A stretch of 64,000 nucleotides of DNA from Hyposmocoma kahamanoa (GCF_003589595.1 NW_020653718.1:4117720-4181719), one strand, 5' to 3'; shown: positions 23,301-38,300, counted from the first letter of the stretch. Program-made: numbers and translations. The notes: a model not told the origin generated them from the sequence alone.

Positions 23301-26300
23301 ATTGAAGTGGCTACTTCGACGCTTATGCTCCGATAAAATTGTATCCAAAGTTTCGTCTTTATTACATTTTACAGTTTACATAAATCCATGAAAACAGTTA
23401 CACAACTACACCTAATATCGAACAGTGGAAAAAGGCGACTAGAAAAAGTAAATCCCGATGCATAAATAAAAACCAACGCTATCACTTACTTCGGAAGGGG
23501 TCAACGCGTAGTTCTTCTCGTACGCGTAAAGCTTCTGCGATGTCGCGTCTCTTGACGCATTGTATGCCAAGGTTTGAGAAGGTGACGAGTCGGTTGTCCG
23601 CGGTGACGTCGACGCGCTGGGTGCACACGCCGCGCTGGCAGCGGTCGCGGCCAACCAGGTTGTGGGGATGTGGTCTGCCGGAAAAGTTAAACATTGAAGG
23701 GGTTTACCAGATCATCACGTACATTACCCGGTCAATCGTTTATTCCATAGGTAAAACTTTTACACTTGAAAACCATTGACTTACAAATAAATGGACGACG
23801 GGTCTAATACAAAAACCACGAAAAAAATGTCCCAAGTCAACCTATTTAAACGTAGTGACATGTAAAGGAATATGAAAAAGCTAAAACGTTGAATTTAAAT
23901 TGTAATGTCATCGCAGTACTGTCTAATTTTGCTTGCTTCGCTGTCAGTCGAACAGACGAAGACTAAAGCGTGAATAACGCTCTGTATACGATTTTAACGC
24001 CCTATAAGCGGACACTTTTTAGCGCGGACCCGACGTCCATATAATTGTAAGTCAATGCTTGAAAACGTTCTTTTTTTATGCACTATACTGACCTCCCAGA
24101 GAAGAATTTGAAGAAGGATTGCTCGTTTCAATTACACTTAAATGCTATGGAATAACACTTTGAATAATATTTGTGGGGAATTTAGACTCACGTTGTCTTT
24201 CCATACATCTTTATCTAACACATACTCTTCACTTTTGTAACAGGACTTTTTCTTTTTTACTATAATACTTTTAAACTTAAGAAATGATATCTTAATATAT
24301 GCTCCGGAATATTATTGTAAAAACGTATACAGATAAAATAATCGTTTACCTTAGTTAAACGAAATCGTGGTATTATTATGAGAAGGCATCGGAATAGGTA
24401 GAGTTTTTTTACCTAAACTTCGAGGAACATAGACAGAAAATGGAGACCGCCTTACGACAATATTTTTAGGTCCTGGACCTGTTCGGGAAATCACTTAAGT
24501 ACATTAAAAATGTACGTAATTGGGGACAGGCAGCTACACTAAATTTACCTTAACTTTGCGACACAGTGGGTCGGATCAGCGATATTGCGGACATTGAATT
24601 CTGGAAGATCTTGAGCAGACTTGAGTATGATTACAAGCACTGGAAATACGACCCTAATGGCAAGGACTTCGAGTATGATTTTCAGTGCTCACTGCAATAC
24701 TCATGTCCTGACTTGAGTATTGAGTAGAGTTTTGGAATACGACCCTCAGACATTGGACATGACAGTTGTATGAATAGACCATATGCTGTTGCGGTTATAT
24801 AAACGAGCCCAATGTTTTTTATGGCACTCATGAACAAATGGTCCTATTTCGGTAGGAATCATATTTTTCATAGTGAACAATTCGGGTTTACTAGTGGTAG
24901 ATCGACTAGCGATGCGGGGGTAGCGTTACTAAAACACATCTTTGATGCTTGGGAAAGGTCCCAGAACGCTACTGGTGTTTTCTGTGACCTCTCAAAGGCA
25001 TTTGATTGCGTTGACCATATTACTCTTATTAGGAAGCTGGAATATTACGGTGGCAAGGAACCAGAATTTGTCTTGTCATATCTTAACGGTAGAATTCAGA
25101 AAGTAGACAAATGGAGTGACTTCTTTGGGTTCTGTGGTACAAATGGGTGCTCCGCAGGGCTCAATACTTAGACCTTTCTTATTTCTAATTCATATTAATG
25201 ATCTGCCATTCCTTGTTAAGGACTATTGCGAAATAGTATTGTTTGCTGACGACACATCCTTGATTTTTAAAACAGACAAATATGACATTAACTATGACCA
25301 TATAATATATATAACCGCCTCCGTGGCCGAACGGTTACCATGCCAGACTGCCAAGCCAGAGGTTCTATGTTAGATACCCGGGTCGGGAGATATATTTGTA
25401 TAGCCTACATTTATTTCTCTCGTGAGTTTGGGTGTAATTTATTGTTGTCTATGTGTGTGTCCATGGCACCCGCGACACAGGGTTTCCTAGTGCGGGGCTA
25501 TGTTGAGTGTGTGCGTTATTATTATTATTGTTATATTAATTATACTCTCTCTAAGGTAGTTTATTGGTTTAATGCTAACAATTTATTGCTTGATGCCAAG
25601 AAGACAAAATGTGTTAAATTTAATTATCTAACGAAAAATCGTCCAAGCATAGAAATAAACGGAGAAAAGTTAGACCTTGTTAATAAAGCAGTCATCTTGG
25701 GAGTGACCTTAAATAGTCAACTTCAATGGTTTCCACATATATCTTCCCTGGCCAGCAGATTAAGCTCCGCTGCATGCTCAGTCCGCAGAATACGTGAGCT
25801 TACCGATGTTAGTACTGCTAGACTAGTTTACTTTAGTTACTTCCGTAGTACAATGTCCTACAGGATTCTGGGGTAAAGCGTGTGACGGAGTGACCTCCTT
25901 GCATCGTCATCCCACCTTTTTATCGCCTCTCTCCGGTTCCTGGCCACTCGTATTTAAATTTTGAATTGTTCCATTCTTTTGCCTCACATTCAGATTTTGT
26001 TTCGTTTCATCGTCACTCCCTGCTCGATCGCGACAGCGGACGGAGCTGTTTAAATTCAATCGCGTCTAATTTCGATTCTTTTACTAAGTTATAATCATTA
26101 TAATATAATCTAAATCATGTGTCAATTTTAATAACTGTATAACAGTCTACAGCATTATCATGTACCTATGAATACTTATCTGTAATTCAGGCTAACTCGG
26201 CCCTTTTAGGGGTAAGTGCTAATTAATATCTTTTTCATCAAGTTAGGAAGTGTAGTGTTTTATATTAATGTACCTGATTTTCTCTATATACCTTTTTATT

Positions 26301-29300
26301 GTTACAGCCTTACTTCTTTCTTACCATTTCTTCTTAACCCGACTTTAAATAAACGTGTGGACCAGAAGTTTTCTGTTTTACTGCCGTGAACCTAGTCACG
26401 GCTTGTTAGGGTTACAACCCTTTCAAGCGGCAGATATTCAAACCATATTTGTATTGCAAAAACGAGCGATTAGTTCTGTGTACCGTCTAGGCTCTCGGGT
26501 TTCTCTCAGATAAAAGTTTAAGGAGACTGAGACCATAACTGTGGCATCACAGTACATTTACTGAAATATTTTATAAGTCCAAACTCATGGTATCACGATT
26601 TCGTTTAACCAAGGTAAACGACTCTTTTATGGGGAACTGTATACGTTTTAACAATAAGATTCCGGAGGATATATTAAGATTATCATTTTTTAAGTTTAAA
26701 AACTACATTAAAAATATTTTGATTGAAGTCATATTACAAAATTGTAGACTACGTGTTTATTTATTTATTTATTTATTTATTTATTAAAGGACATCCAACA
26801 GCATACATTTAGTACTTAAAAAATAATGTTACATGAGCAGTGCATAATGCCAATTAGAGGATATCACAAAAGCTTAGAAATATTATGACGCGACATTGTG
26901 AGTTGCTCTACAATTATTTATAAAATAAAATTAAAAATTTGAAAAGAACAATTAAAAAATTCATAAAATATTACAGCAAAAACCATAAAGATTTTTTATG
27001 GTTTTTGCTGTAATATTTTTATTGTGTGTAATATTTTTATTGTATGTAATTATTGCTGATAGAAGTTGGATAAAGATGTATGGAAAGACGACACGGCTCC
27101 AGAATCCACACATATTTGATTCAAAGTGTATTCCATAGCCTTTAAGTTTATATGGAATAAATGAACTTTGACTTTGTTTGGTATTGAGTATTATATCACA
27201 CCACTCGACAAAATTAGCATGGCCGGCAAAGCAAATATTCACTTACTTGTATGGAGACTCCTTCGTGACGCAGGAGACGACAACAATGGCCTTGCCAGTG
27301 TGGCCGCAGATTTCGATGGTGGGGTACGTCCGCCGGTCCTGCGTGCTGTTGACGCCCGGAATTGACCCCGCAGAGCGACCTTCGCACTCATAACGGAATC
27401 TGAAGACAACAAACGCTTTGTTACTTCATTTACCTAATAACATTCTGATATCCAGTCATCTCGTATGTCAACATTACAAATACTGTACTACCGGTTCGTC
27501 TAACACCTTCTTGTTATTTATAAGTCGCATCATTAAACCGCAAACTACAACAACATTTGCGAAATTAGTAATAGGTACCCAAAAATAATATAGCAAAAAA
27601 ACCACAAGTGGAATAACAGTGGATGAACACGAGAAGCTTGAGTCACCGAGCATTGACCACGAAAAGCCAAATATTTATCTAAGTTTTGTTTAGAACGGAT
27701 GCCACTGCCAAAACTATCGCAAGGCGACTACTTAGTTGCTATGTATAGTATGGAAACAAGGCAGTTAGATAAGTTTCTAAACCTTTAAGTTATGCTTGCT
27801 ACCTGACAAACCAAAGCTCGAGAAAAAGGAAACATTGCCTTGTGGTACCTTTAACCAATTTACATGATTTGCCGATCTAACGTAACCATGTTTGGGGTAC
27901 TGCAGAATTCTGTCACTGTCTGTTTGAACGTTGAGTTAATTCGTAGTTCCAAGAAAACTGTGATGTTGGCACAAAGCAAATTTATTACTAGAATACAAAG
28001 TATATTTTGGCTACAGAAACAACGATGTCGTTTAATGTATGTATGTTGGTCGCTGTATTGTGGTTGGGCATTACGCTAGAAGTTCCTTTATACCAAAAGT
28101 ACCTATGGTTGCTAATTTAGTAGCAGTAGAGCTCCTTGTCTTCTTGCAACGAAGTCCTGCCACATTAACTATTTCTACCGCCAAGCTGTAATGTGAGGAT
28201 TATTACGTTCGGGTTTTGAAGGGTGCTGGTGAAATTACAGGCACAAGGGACTTGTCAACTTATGTATCACGGTGACGGACTCAGTGACAGGGCCCCTCCG
28301 ATCTTCGCGATTTGAAGTCTGCGTGACATTGCAACTGCTATGGACAGGTGTGTCGCTTACCACCTGGCGCACGACTTGTTCGTTCCGTCACATGGTGGTT
28401 TGTACTTCCGAAAATAAACAAAGCACGCATCGATAATTGTGTTTCTACAATTTGAGTAAAATCCATTTATTTTGTACAGGTCTGTTTCTTTGGCATTAAA
28501 GGCGTGACACACCAAGCGCTATACCTAATTGGAAGGCAACTTGTGAATCTGATTCCGGTCAATGACACTGAAATGCAAAACACGTTTTTACCCACCGCTT
28601 CATTCTTTCAGGATTAAAAGCTCCCTACGGTCTAGGTATCAAAGTAGATTACAAACTTCGTAACTTTACAATGAAATCAAACAACGATACTAATATTAGT
28701 TCTATTTCGTGTTTTTTTCCCCAAAAATTACTTTTCAAAAGTCACCTTATTACCTAGGGTTCGATACAAACGAAATCGCTTAATACACATATATATACTT
28801 AATTGGGAATAACGCGGGTTTATTTACAATAAGTTCATTGACTGTAGGGATATCCAGAAAAGTTCCATAACGTTAGTTACGTATTCGGAAATTCCTTTGT
28901 CGAAGGATTTGCAGTGTATACTCGGCGAAACCCACTAATGTGTTCACATACCTACTTACAACACGTATCGCTAAAGGTCCCTTGCAGGTAAACAGCAAAT
29001 AATGATACCTGTATTTATACAGGAAGGCGATACCTTCATTGCAAGTGTGCAGAAGTGCAGTACTTCAATGACAAGTAAATGTCATCATGTGTGCGTATTG
29101 TGTAAAATTGGAAAGACAACCCTTGGATAAAAGAATATTGATGAACTAACGACTCTTATAGGCCCATCTACTTACTGATCACGAATTTCATTTAGATTTG
29201 TAGAAATAGGAGGACTTCATGACTTTGGGAGTCGTTTTCTATTCTTCCACACATACTATTATGTCTGTTTTCCCATGGGTAATTTTTTTTATAATATCAA

Positions 29301-32300
29301 GTGACGGGACGAACCAGTCGTGCACTTGATGGTAAACTACACGCCTGTCCTTAACAGTTACAGTGCCACTCAGAGTTTTAAATTTCCTGTAATTTCACTA
29401 GCACCCTTACCCTTCCAAATCGGAACGCAGTAATGCTGACTTTAATGCTTGGCAGCAGAAATAGGTAAGGTGGCAGTACTTCCCTGGATGAACTCTTTAA
29501 CAAGGCGCTCTACTGCTACTTATTGGGTATGCAGAGACTACGAACCTCCACATATCCACACTCCTGGTATGGCTCTTGAACTTCTTTCATTCGCATATTA
29601 TTTTTATAAACTTTAGTTTCAAAATGAATCTGGTTTTTTGTGTAAATCGCACAAATTTGGTTTTGAGCTCATGGTCCCATGGTCCCACAGCTGCGAAAAC
29701 ATCTCGACACTCCTGTTTTTTTATGGCAACTATAACTATGACCTCGCTTCTTTTAAGGTCAATATGGTTGATGCATGTATTTTGAGGTTAACCAATACCT
29801 TTTTTTTACCAATACGTATTATAAATTTGTGGTTTTTTTATCACCCATCCTTTTCATGTTACCAAACCATCGAAGCTTTCTTTTTTATATCTTGGTCAAC
29901 AAAAATTTTTTTTATATTTTTACGCTCTCTTAACGACCTGTTCCTCGATCTGTCGCCTCTTTTTTTTTGAAGAAAAAAAATGAATGTCAAAAGGCGAATC
30001 GGACCGCTAAGGTCGTAGTCGGTATACAATACAATATGGACTTAATGAATACGAACAGTACGTTTCCTTTTCCAATAGCTCGGTTATTAATAAGCTTCGA
30101 AACGCAAATATTTTGTTGTGGGTGTTTTTTATTGTTGTGTTACAAAATGTGTTTTTGTATAAAACGAGTATGGCCATTTATAACTATGTTAATTACAAGC
30201 CGCGAGGTACATCAAAACGGAGTTAAATTGACATATCGTCTGTGAACTAGCAACCGGTACTATTTCAAATTTTCTAAAGATTTCACTTTTTAATACCATT
30301 TTATACTATTTCATACTCCGCAGCGTTGCAAGAAATTCCGACTCAGATACATTTGGCCCCAGAATCGACTTTATTCAACTTGTACTAACTTCTAACCATA
30401 TGCTATATAAATGACGCAAACAATTCTTTTCTTCACCTGTAAAATTGTCAAAACTGAGATAGTACCGGTTGTCAGTTGACAGTCGATATAACTTTTGACT
30501 CAACAAACACTTTGTAAGTGACTAAAACGCTTACCGCCAAAAGCAAAGAGAAATAAGAAAAAAATTCCTAATATTTATCGAGTTCTTAGGTTTTAGCGAT
30601 TGTTTCACATAGAAAATGAAACAATTTTTTCCGGTTCTAAAGCGGGTATTTACATATATTTGTTTTTTCAAACAAGCCAACTGCCAGCCGCGACCACGTT
30701 GGTTTGTTTAAAAACAAATATACGCGATTTAAAGCAATATAACACCGGTTTCTTGTTGGTTTTTGTCATTGACTCGACAAGCACAATTATCGGTATTATC
30801 CCACTTCTGGCCACGGGTCCTATAATAGCACGCGAGTGTCATACATAGTAGGTACTACTTATATACTTGTTTTAATTTATTTTGAGAGAGTAGCAAAGCA
30901 TTAATATATTAAACATTGAATTATCTTTTACTATTTACACTAAATATATTTAGTTGAGGCACTGACAATGTTACAGTTATTATGGTTACCAAATAAACTA
31001 TTTTTCTTTCTTTCTTTCTTTCTTTCTTTCCTTCTTTCTTTCTTTCTTTCTATTCGCCGAGGAGCAAACAAAAGATTCACTGGGACATCTCTTTGTTCGG
31101 ATAGTATACAAATCATAATTAGTATTGTAAAAAACTCGAGTCCGCGAGTCCCTCGACTCAATTTTGCACGGCTCGGTGGCCTAAACCAGAATCATCAGTG
31201 GCCCAAACACGAACTTTCGCCTAAACTCGAGCCATAAACCTAACTCGAGTTTTTAGCAAAACTAAAACAACCGAAGAAAAAAACTTCCTTTCCATAACAA
31301 CATCTGTGGGACCAACTCTAGATGCGTTATTGCCTTAACTTAGATATCTTTGAATAGCTCTGTAGTTAATGCCGTTTCAGTCCGGATACGTGGTGATTGG
31401 AAAGGACCGAGTTGATGGAGCTGGTCGGGGATGGGTTTTACTGGCTGTATAAGCCACTTGTAAACTAAACAACGTGACTGACATGGATAGTTTAACGTCT
31501 GATAATGCTTTGTTTCTCCGAAACATGTGAAAATGTTGTTGTGTGTAGGTTGTTTACCACCTAGATAAAATGAAAGCGAATATCTTAATGTATTGGCGTA
31601 CCTGGAAAACGCTGTAACCATGTACTCAACCTTAAAAATTGTAATCGTTGGTGACGTTAATTTAAATTCATGTGGTTCTCGTGTTAAATTACAGTTTAAG
31701 CAGTTCACTGAATTCTGTAGACTGAATCAGTATAATAAACAGTTATGGATGCATTCGGCAATAGTTTAAATTGCCTACCCCATACACCGGAGGTTGCAAA
31801 TACTTTATGTAGCACGATATTTGGTTTAATTAAAAATGAATTTGATAATATATTTAAATCGAGAACATTAACTTTCCATGGAGAGACTAAATTCAACGAC
31901 TGGGCAACAGTAGGTATTCATAAGAGTCGGTCTCGTTTGTATGAGCTATATGCCATGAAAACTTATAATACTAATTCCAATTTCATAGAATATGTTAGAA
32001 TTTATTCAAAAATATTTAAAAAAGTATGTGTAGCTGCTAAGGTTAAATTTCACAGCGACAAAATTAGACAATCGATAAATAAATCTAAAACTACTTGGAG
32101 CATAATAAATAAAGAGTCAGGCAGGATTAAACAACACGATAGAGATATAGTTTTAGTTTAGTTGGACGTGAGATGCGAGGGTGTCGTGGTACGGGAGGCT
32201 GTGACGGGTGCACTTGTACCGGCGGACGCATATCACCCGCCGCTTGAGGCGACAGAGCGCTTGCCGCGTGAGACGTGTAGCGCCTGCCACATCCGGCCAA

Positions 32301-35300
32301 AAAGTTTGTACTAAGTTTGGCAAATCAGATCTTTCAGGACAGTACCGCGATATTTCCATTGAAAAACATGTACCTTGAAAAGAGACTATTTTCTTCCCAG
32401 AGCTTCATTATCCACCGCGGTACACACATTGTAAAAAAAGTTAATTAATTTTTTTATCTTAAAAAAATATAATGTTTTAGGACTGGACTTCAACCGCCAA
32501 GTGTACAAATATTACAGAAGCAAAAATATCTTAAAAATATTTAAATATTTAATGGACGAAGCATGTCATATGCTTAGAATAATAACGCATAGAATGATAG
32601 TTTCATATCAAACGAACTGTCACAAGTGAGGCAAAAATCAAATTCATGTAGGCTAGTTTTAGTAGTATGTTAATTTTCGGTTTTAGTGAATATTTACATA
32701 AAAATACAAGTTGAAACGCGTTACTTCCTTGTGGAATGTGATGTTAGTATCTATTTTATGTTTGTCTGACGTATTTTTACACTCATTTACCGCACATTTC
32801 GTCATTTTTAGCTAAAATTCTTGATCTGTTCGCGGTGCAAGTTGACCTTGAGCACTGAAGGCCCGCCCGCTCGTGTAGGCCCTTTTGGCGCGCTTCAATT
32901 TGCCTCACTTAGCGTGTGCGGACTAGGTTTCTATGCGTTATTATTCTAAGGTCATATGTATATTCGATTAGGTGAATATGGTACCCGGCAAGCCCTGCGA
33001 AATTTTGTCAAATTGAAATTATGTCACGTAAATTACAGACGCAAATGTGATTTTATTGACGATGATGATAAGATGGTAACAGAGCCAAAATCCACGTTTG
33101 CCATTTTTCGCTGTCTTTCATTCTGATTCCCGGCTCTTAAATTAGTTCCACCGCAAATTGAAGTCGGGGTCTCCCCATCTAGACCCGACAGTGCTCGCCG
33201 CTGAGCCACCAAGATCGTTACATAATGTATAATATTATTGTAAACAAAGACTTCGACAAGCGTTGAACAAAACCATTAAAAGATATCGAATACTCTTTTT
33301 AACCCGCTGGTTAACAATGGTGAGCAAAAACAACGTACGACATAGTACGAGGTACAATTATTGTTATAATGAGAGGTATAAAGTGCGCGGGCGCACGAGA
33401 CCGCACGCGGTTTGCGCGGATTGCGCGCGGGCGCCCTTTTCCTGAAGGCTAGTGAGGTTTGTATTAACGATGTCACATCAGCGTAGTGTAAACTCTTCGG
33501 AAACGAGTTCCATATTTGGCCTCATTGTGGTGAAATCCATACTGTAAATCCATACGTAGAAGAGACCCGTGCTTTGCAGCGGGAAATACATACATAAATG
33601 AGATAGGTAGTATAATCGAAAATTGCTAAAAATGTTTATTGATTTCGAGAAGTATTTGAAGTATAAAAAGGGTATTGTTTTTCGAAACTTTATAAACCTA
33701 CATACCGTATTCATACAGCTATAGTTAATTTATGTACATAATATAAAATTGCTTAGCTAATTGTATACTTAGGATCGGATATACGCTGTAATTTATAAAC
33801 TATAAAATGACCACGTTCAAGCGATACGTCATCGTCATCGCCATCGTTCGCGGGAATTCACATGCGCGCGCGCCGGTCACCAAGCTAAAAAATTGCCAAG
33901 GTTACTAACCGTTCTGGTTTTTTTATACGCCTGGTCTACTACACATAGATATAACTGTTGCTAGTTAACTATGAAGTCGGAAATGTTTGCGAGGAAGCTT
34001 CTCTAGTGAACAGACAGTGATGCAACTTTGTTTTGTCTTCTATTCAATTCATAGATGATACAAGCTTTTGTATACATATATGTATACGTAAGATACACAT
34101 ATGTATACGTAAGATACACTTACAACTAAAGTAGAGGAAATGTTTTATTTTACAAGTATTTTATGGTTTTAGAGTGGTTACTCGAAAAATATTGAATTTT
34201 TAATAGGGTTTCATTGTACCCGTTGTCACCGGTCACAGATAAAATGTGAAAGATAAATGATCTGATGTCCAAGCCAGACGTTATTGGAGGGACTAACGCA
34301 GCGAGGCTTCCCTAACTCGGTCACGTGGAGAAAACGGGAGAGGGTATGGTCGATGAACATGGGTTAGATTTCAAAACTCGTGACACTGTTTTGAGTAGGT
34401 ATGTACTTTTACGATATTACCACCCTTCACCACGAAACACGAAGTAGTATGCTTCTATTTTGGCGAATTTCGCCAACAAACTTTACTAGTGAACAAGTTC
34501 AAATCACATACTGAAAACGTAAAACACAAATGAGTGAGTAAATGAAATGTAACAAAGTACTTGTGTAGGATCACATAGGGTTTATTTCGGGCCAAATTCG
34601 CGGGAATATTTGTTCGTACGCCTTTTCGTAGCTGTTATTACGATTACGCTTGGCTTGCGGTGTGTTGATGCATTCTGGATTTAGGTAATCAAGGCCACTG
34701 TATAACGGGTGACAGATCGTTTCAGGAAAGCGTGTATGATCCCTACTGAAATCATTCTTTACGCTTCGTGATGAAACGAGCGAATCAAAGAGACTTTTTT
34801 TTTAATAGATAAACGAATGGTTTTTATGGTTTGGTTTGCTTTAGTTGGACTGCTGTTGGTAAGCGGCATATGCCGTGAACGCTTTTATACTAACTACAAA
34901 TAAGATGAAACGAGAAGGAAGAATTGAAAAAAATGTTTATTCAACCTTCCAGCGGTCGCGCGCGGTCTCAGAAACTGCAGTGACATAATTTTAGTAATTT
35001 TACAAAAACTATAAACAATAGACGGTTACGCGACCGTGATATCCTCGAGGGGGTAAGGTACTTCCCCTGAGCAGTCCTGTGACATTCGTCCCAGGCGTAC
35101 ATGTGTCTTTATTTGTGTTCGCGGACTCAAATTCCGCGCAACCCGTGTTCCAGAAAAACTCATGGTATGAAATTTAAACTTGGGTGAGTTTACATGTTAT
35201 TTATATTACTTATAATATTTACATGATTTTACGCTACGTTTATTTTGGGTGTAATTTGCGGTTGTCTATGTGTGTGTCCATGGCACCCGCGATACAGGGT

Positions 35301-38300
35301 TTCCCTAGTGCTCCTATGAGCGTGTACACAATGTAAACAATACAAACGAAAATAAACTAAACGACAATGATTCTTGGAGTAGTTTCAAGACAGCTAAATG
35401 ACACGGCCTAAACAGCAATTGAAAGGCGAACGTCAGTACAGTGCATCCATTACGACGGCAACGGCTCTTCACTATCTGCCTATTGGCGTGTACAGAATTC
35501 CGGAGTAAAGGAAACAAGGTCGCTGCAAGCCGCGGCTGATATAGCGAGTTTAGATTGTGCGTGGGAAATGTTCAATGTTTATAAACTTGAATAAATGCAG
35601 GACACAAGACATATCTGTAGGTAGTACTGACCAGAATTGAGGAAATTTCTTTAACTAAACTAAATAATTATGTGGACATTCCCTTCTATACATCCCTGGA
35701 TGTCTCGGAACTTTATTAAAATAAGTAATTTTTTTCTGTTATATCAAGTGGCGGGACGAACAAGTCGTGCGCCTGATGGTAAACGACACGCCTGTTAATA
35801 ACAGTTGCAGTGCCACTCACAGTTTTGAAGCGCAAAGATCTGAGGTGCACTGCCCCTGCGCCCATCACCCTGTGCCATTAAGTTGAAAAGTCCCGAGTAA
35901 TTTGTAATTGTATGAAATGTCACCAGCACCCTTATTAATAATTTAGCCATTTAATAAACATACGTGAAACAACCTATATTTTGAAATGTTTAGAAAATGA
36001 ACAGTAAAAAACGCATTGATGACGAAATGGGTATATTATATTATGGGTATATATTAAGAAAACGTTCATAATTTAGGAAAATTAATTCCCTCAATTCCGG
36101 TCACTGACAGGTGCACGTCTAGGGGCAATCCATTTTCGTTGTTATCAACGTAAATACTATTGCATATGTTAACGAATTTTACACCGCATTATTATTCTTA
36201 TCTCTGTATAACTCGTTTGAGCTACATCTATTTCATAACTCGAACGGATTACATAAGTTTCCATGAATCACTACGAATCGTCATCTAGTCAGCCGGTCAT
36301 AGAATTTTTTGTACTGAATTTTAAGTGGAATTCCTTTCGTCACGCCGAGAAACTTATAGACTAAAGGCCCATTTAGATGGGGAGAGTTTCTCGCACGCTT
36401 CGAGACGAAAACTCGTAGGCGATTCTCGTAAGCAATAATCGCCATAAGATTATCGTATCATAATGTTTACATTCAGGCAAGAACTAAAATCTCGCCTACG
36501 ATTATGTCATACGAGACTCGTAAGCAACTTAATCGCCTCCTCGACTGTTTACACGGAGAAATATGTAGTAAGGAGATTCTTGCTTACGAGTTTTCGACTT
36601 GTCTAAACACGATCTCGTATGACATTTTTTCAAGTTCATACGATTATCGTACAAATCGGGTCGAACCGTTTTGAGTGCGAGAATTGCCATTCGAGTTCAG
36701 TGATTACTGCGGTATTGACTATGGATATATCGAAATGACGCAAAAATCATTCAAATTTGGAACTGCTGATCATATTAACTTCATTGCACTGTATAGAAAT
36801 ATAATTTTGATTTATCATTTTTTTTTAAATTATATAACTACTGACACAAACAAAACTGACAATTATGATAAATTTATAGGGCCAGTGAGTGCGTGTGTGA
36901 GTGCGTGAGTGACTGAGTGAGTGAGTGAGTGCGTGCGTGCGTGCGTGCGCGCGGGCGTGCGTACGTGCGTGCGTGAGTGGTGAGTGAGTGAGTGAGTGAT
37001 GAGTGAGTGAGTGAGGGGTGAGTGAGTCAGTGAGTGGTAAGTGAGTGAGTGTGTGAGTGGTTAGTGAGTGAGTGAGTTGTGAGTGAGTGGGTGAGTGAGT
37101 GAGTGAGTGAGTGGTGAGTGAGTAAGTGAGTGAGTAGTGAGTGAGTGAGTGAGTAGGGAGTGAGTGGGGAGTTAGTAAGGAGTGTTTATTGAAAAGTACA
37201 TTTACTTGAAAAGTCGTGTCGGCCATCTTGGATTTAGAAATAAATGCTATGTTCGTAATGAGCACCCCCAAATACCTCAAAAACGATACCCAACTTGCCA
37301 TTATTTGAAAAGTGCGGGCACGACTTTTCATCCTGGATTTAGAAAGGAGTGCCATATTCGTTACGAGAGCACCCTAAATACTATATTGCCCACGCTATAT
37401 TCGACCACAGAGGCACTCACTCACTCACCGTTATTTGAAATTTTTTTTTCGCTCTTGTTCCATTAATTCTTGTCTTAGAAAAGCAGTGATAATCAAAACA
37501 CCCTCGCGCGCTGCACTCGTGGTAGAAACGGCTGGCACAGAAACTCGAAATACGATTTTTGCTTTCGAGTTCTGTTTACACGGAGACGTTATATTGAAAG
37601 GCGAGGAGATTATCGCTCACGTGGACGGTCGATAATCGCAAATGTTTAGACGAGGAAAGTTTTTTTATATTCTTTCGATAATCGTATGTTCGAGACGAGA
37701 AACTCTCTCCATCTAAATGGGCCTTAATTATCTTACGAGACAAATTACGTGCGATAATTAAAATGTCTTATTCGATTCCATCAATCGTTTCCAGCAAATA
37801 TAGCGGTTTGAATGTCTTTAGGTACACGCTAGCAGTGGTTGTGTTGTTATGAATCATACTTGTTTGTTTATTAGCACAATTGACTACGAGCGCAAAAATA
37901 CATTATACTCGTAGGTAAATATGCATGTTTAAGCGACCATAACGTGTAACATTGATAGTCTGAAGAATTGAAATGATTCTCATAGTCACATCTAAATGCA
38001 TGTAATAGAAGCCTGGCCTCAGTAGCGTACCTTGAGGTACACCTAAGGCGTTATATTAATCCGCTTGTATTTAATATGCCTAAATCCATCTTCTGTGAAT
38101 CCATTTGCAATGGTAATTAACATTAAAGTTTCTAAATTACAAAAACGATTATTACATATAGAGAAACGGGTAATACTGCGGTATCTAGCCGACCGAGAAA
38201 TGTGCCAGTATATCTCTACCCGCACGCGGGTTGATAACCTTTTCATTATTCAAGCGAGATAATAAAAATATCACTAGTTTTTCAACGGGTATACGTATCT

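Larger units (their letters stand above)
24811..26790 (+). mobile_element. non-LTR retrotransposon (jockey/CR1-like) RT fragment with two nested insertions
   Basis: Reverse transcriptase pieces in order: SEQFGFTSGRSTSDA and GVFCDLSKAFDCVDH (24878-25020), a frameshift, then GAPQGSILRPFLFLIHINDL (25148-25207) and LFADDTS, which carries the catalytic FADD (about 25240-25260). A SINE (25314-25545) splits the frame. It resumes with NANNLLLDAKKTK and VILGVTLNSQLQW to SYRILG (25860-25875). A 544-bp insert follows, then AADIQTIFVLQKRAI (26429-26475) and CIRFNNKIPED (26639-26672), ending in an (ATTT)n tail (26757-26787). It is dead by frameshift and insertions and lies in a dorsal intron, antisense to dorsal. 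Confidence 0.93.

Noticed and set aside
29576..29970. Plus ORF of 110 codons resembling a membrane protein
   Set aside because: Produced by T-rich sequence; the minus strand gives faint LINE motifs instead.
30940..31237. Lys/Arg- and Phe/Leu-rich ORFs on both strands
   Set aside because: Created by the (TTTC)n microsatellite.
33155..33225. tRNA-like patch on the minus strand
   Set aside because: Box-A-like sequence is present but the cloverleaf and box B are not convincing; at most an old SINE head.
36889..37185. CRISPR-like repeat array
   Set aside because: Units are simple tetranucleotides without spacers, in a eukaryotic intron.
36825..37355. 176-codon minus ORF rich in THSLTHSL
   Set aside because: It is the translation of a GAGT minisatellite, kept open by the repeat and not by selection.
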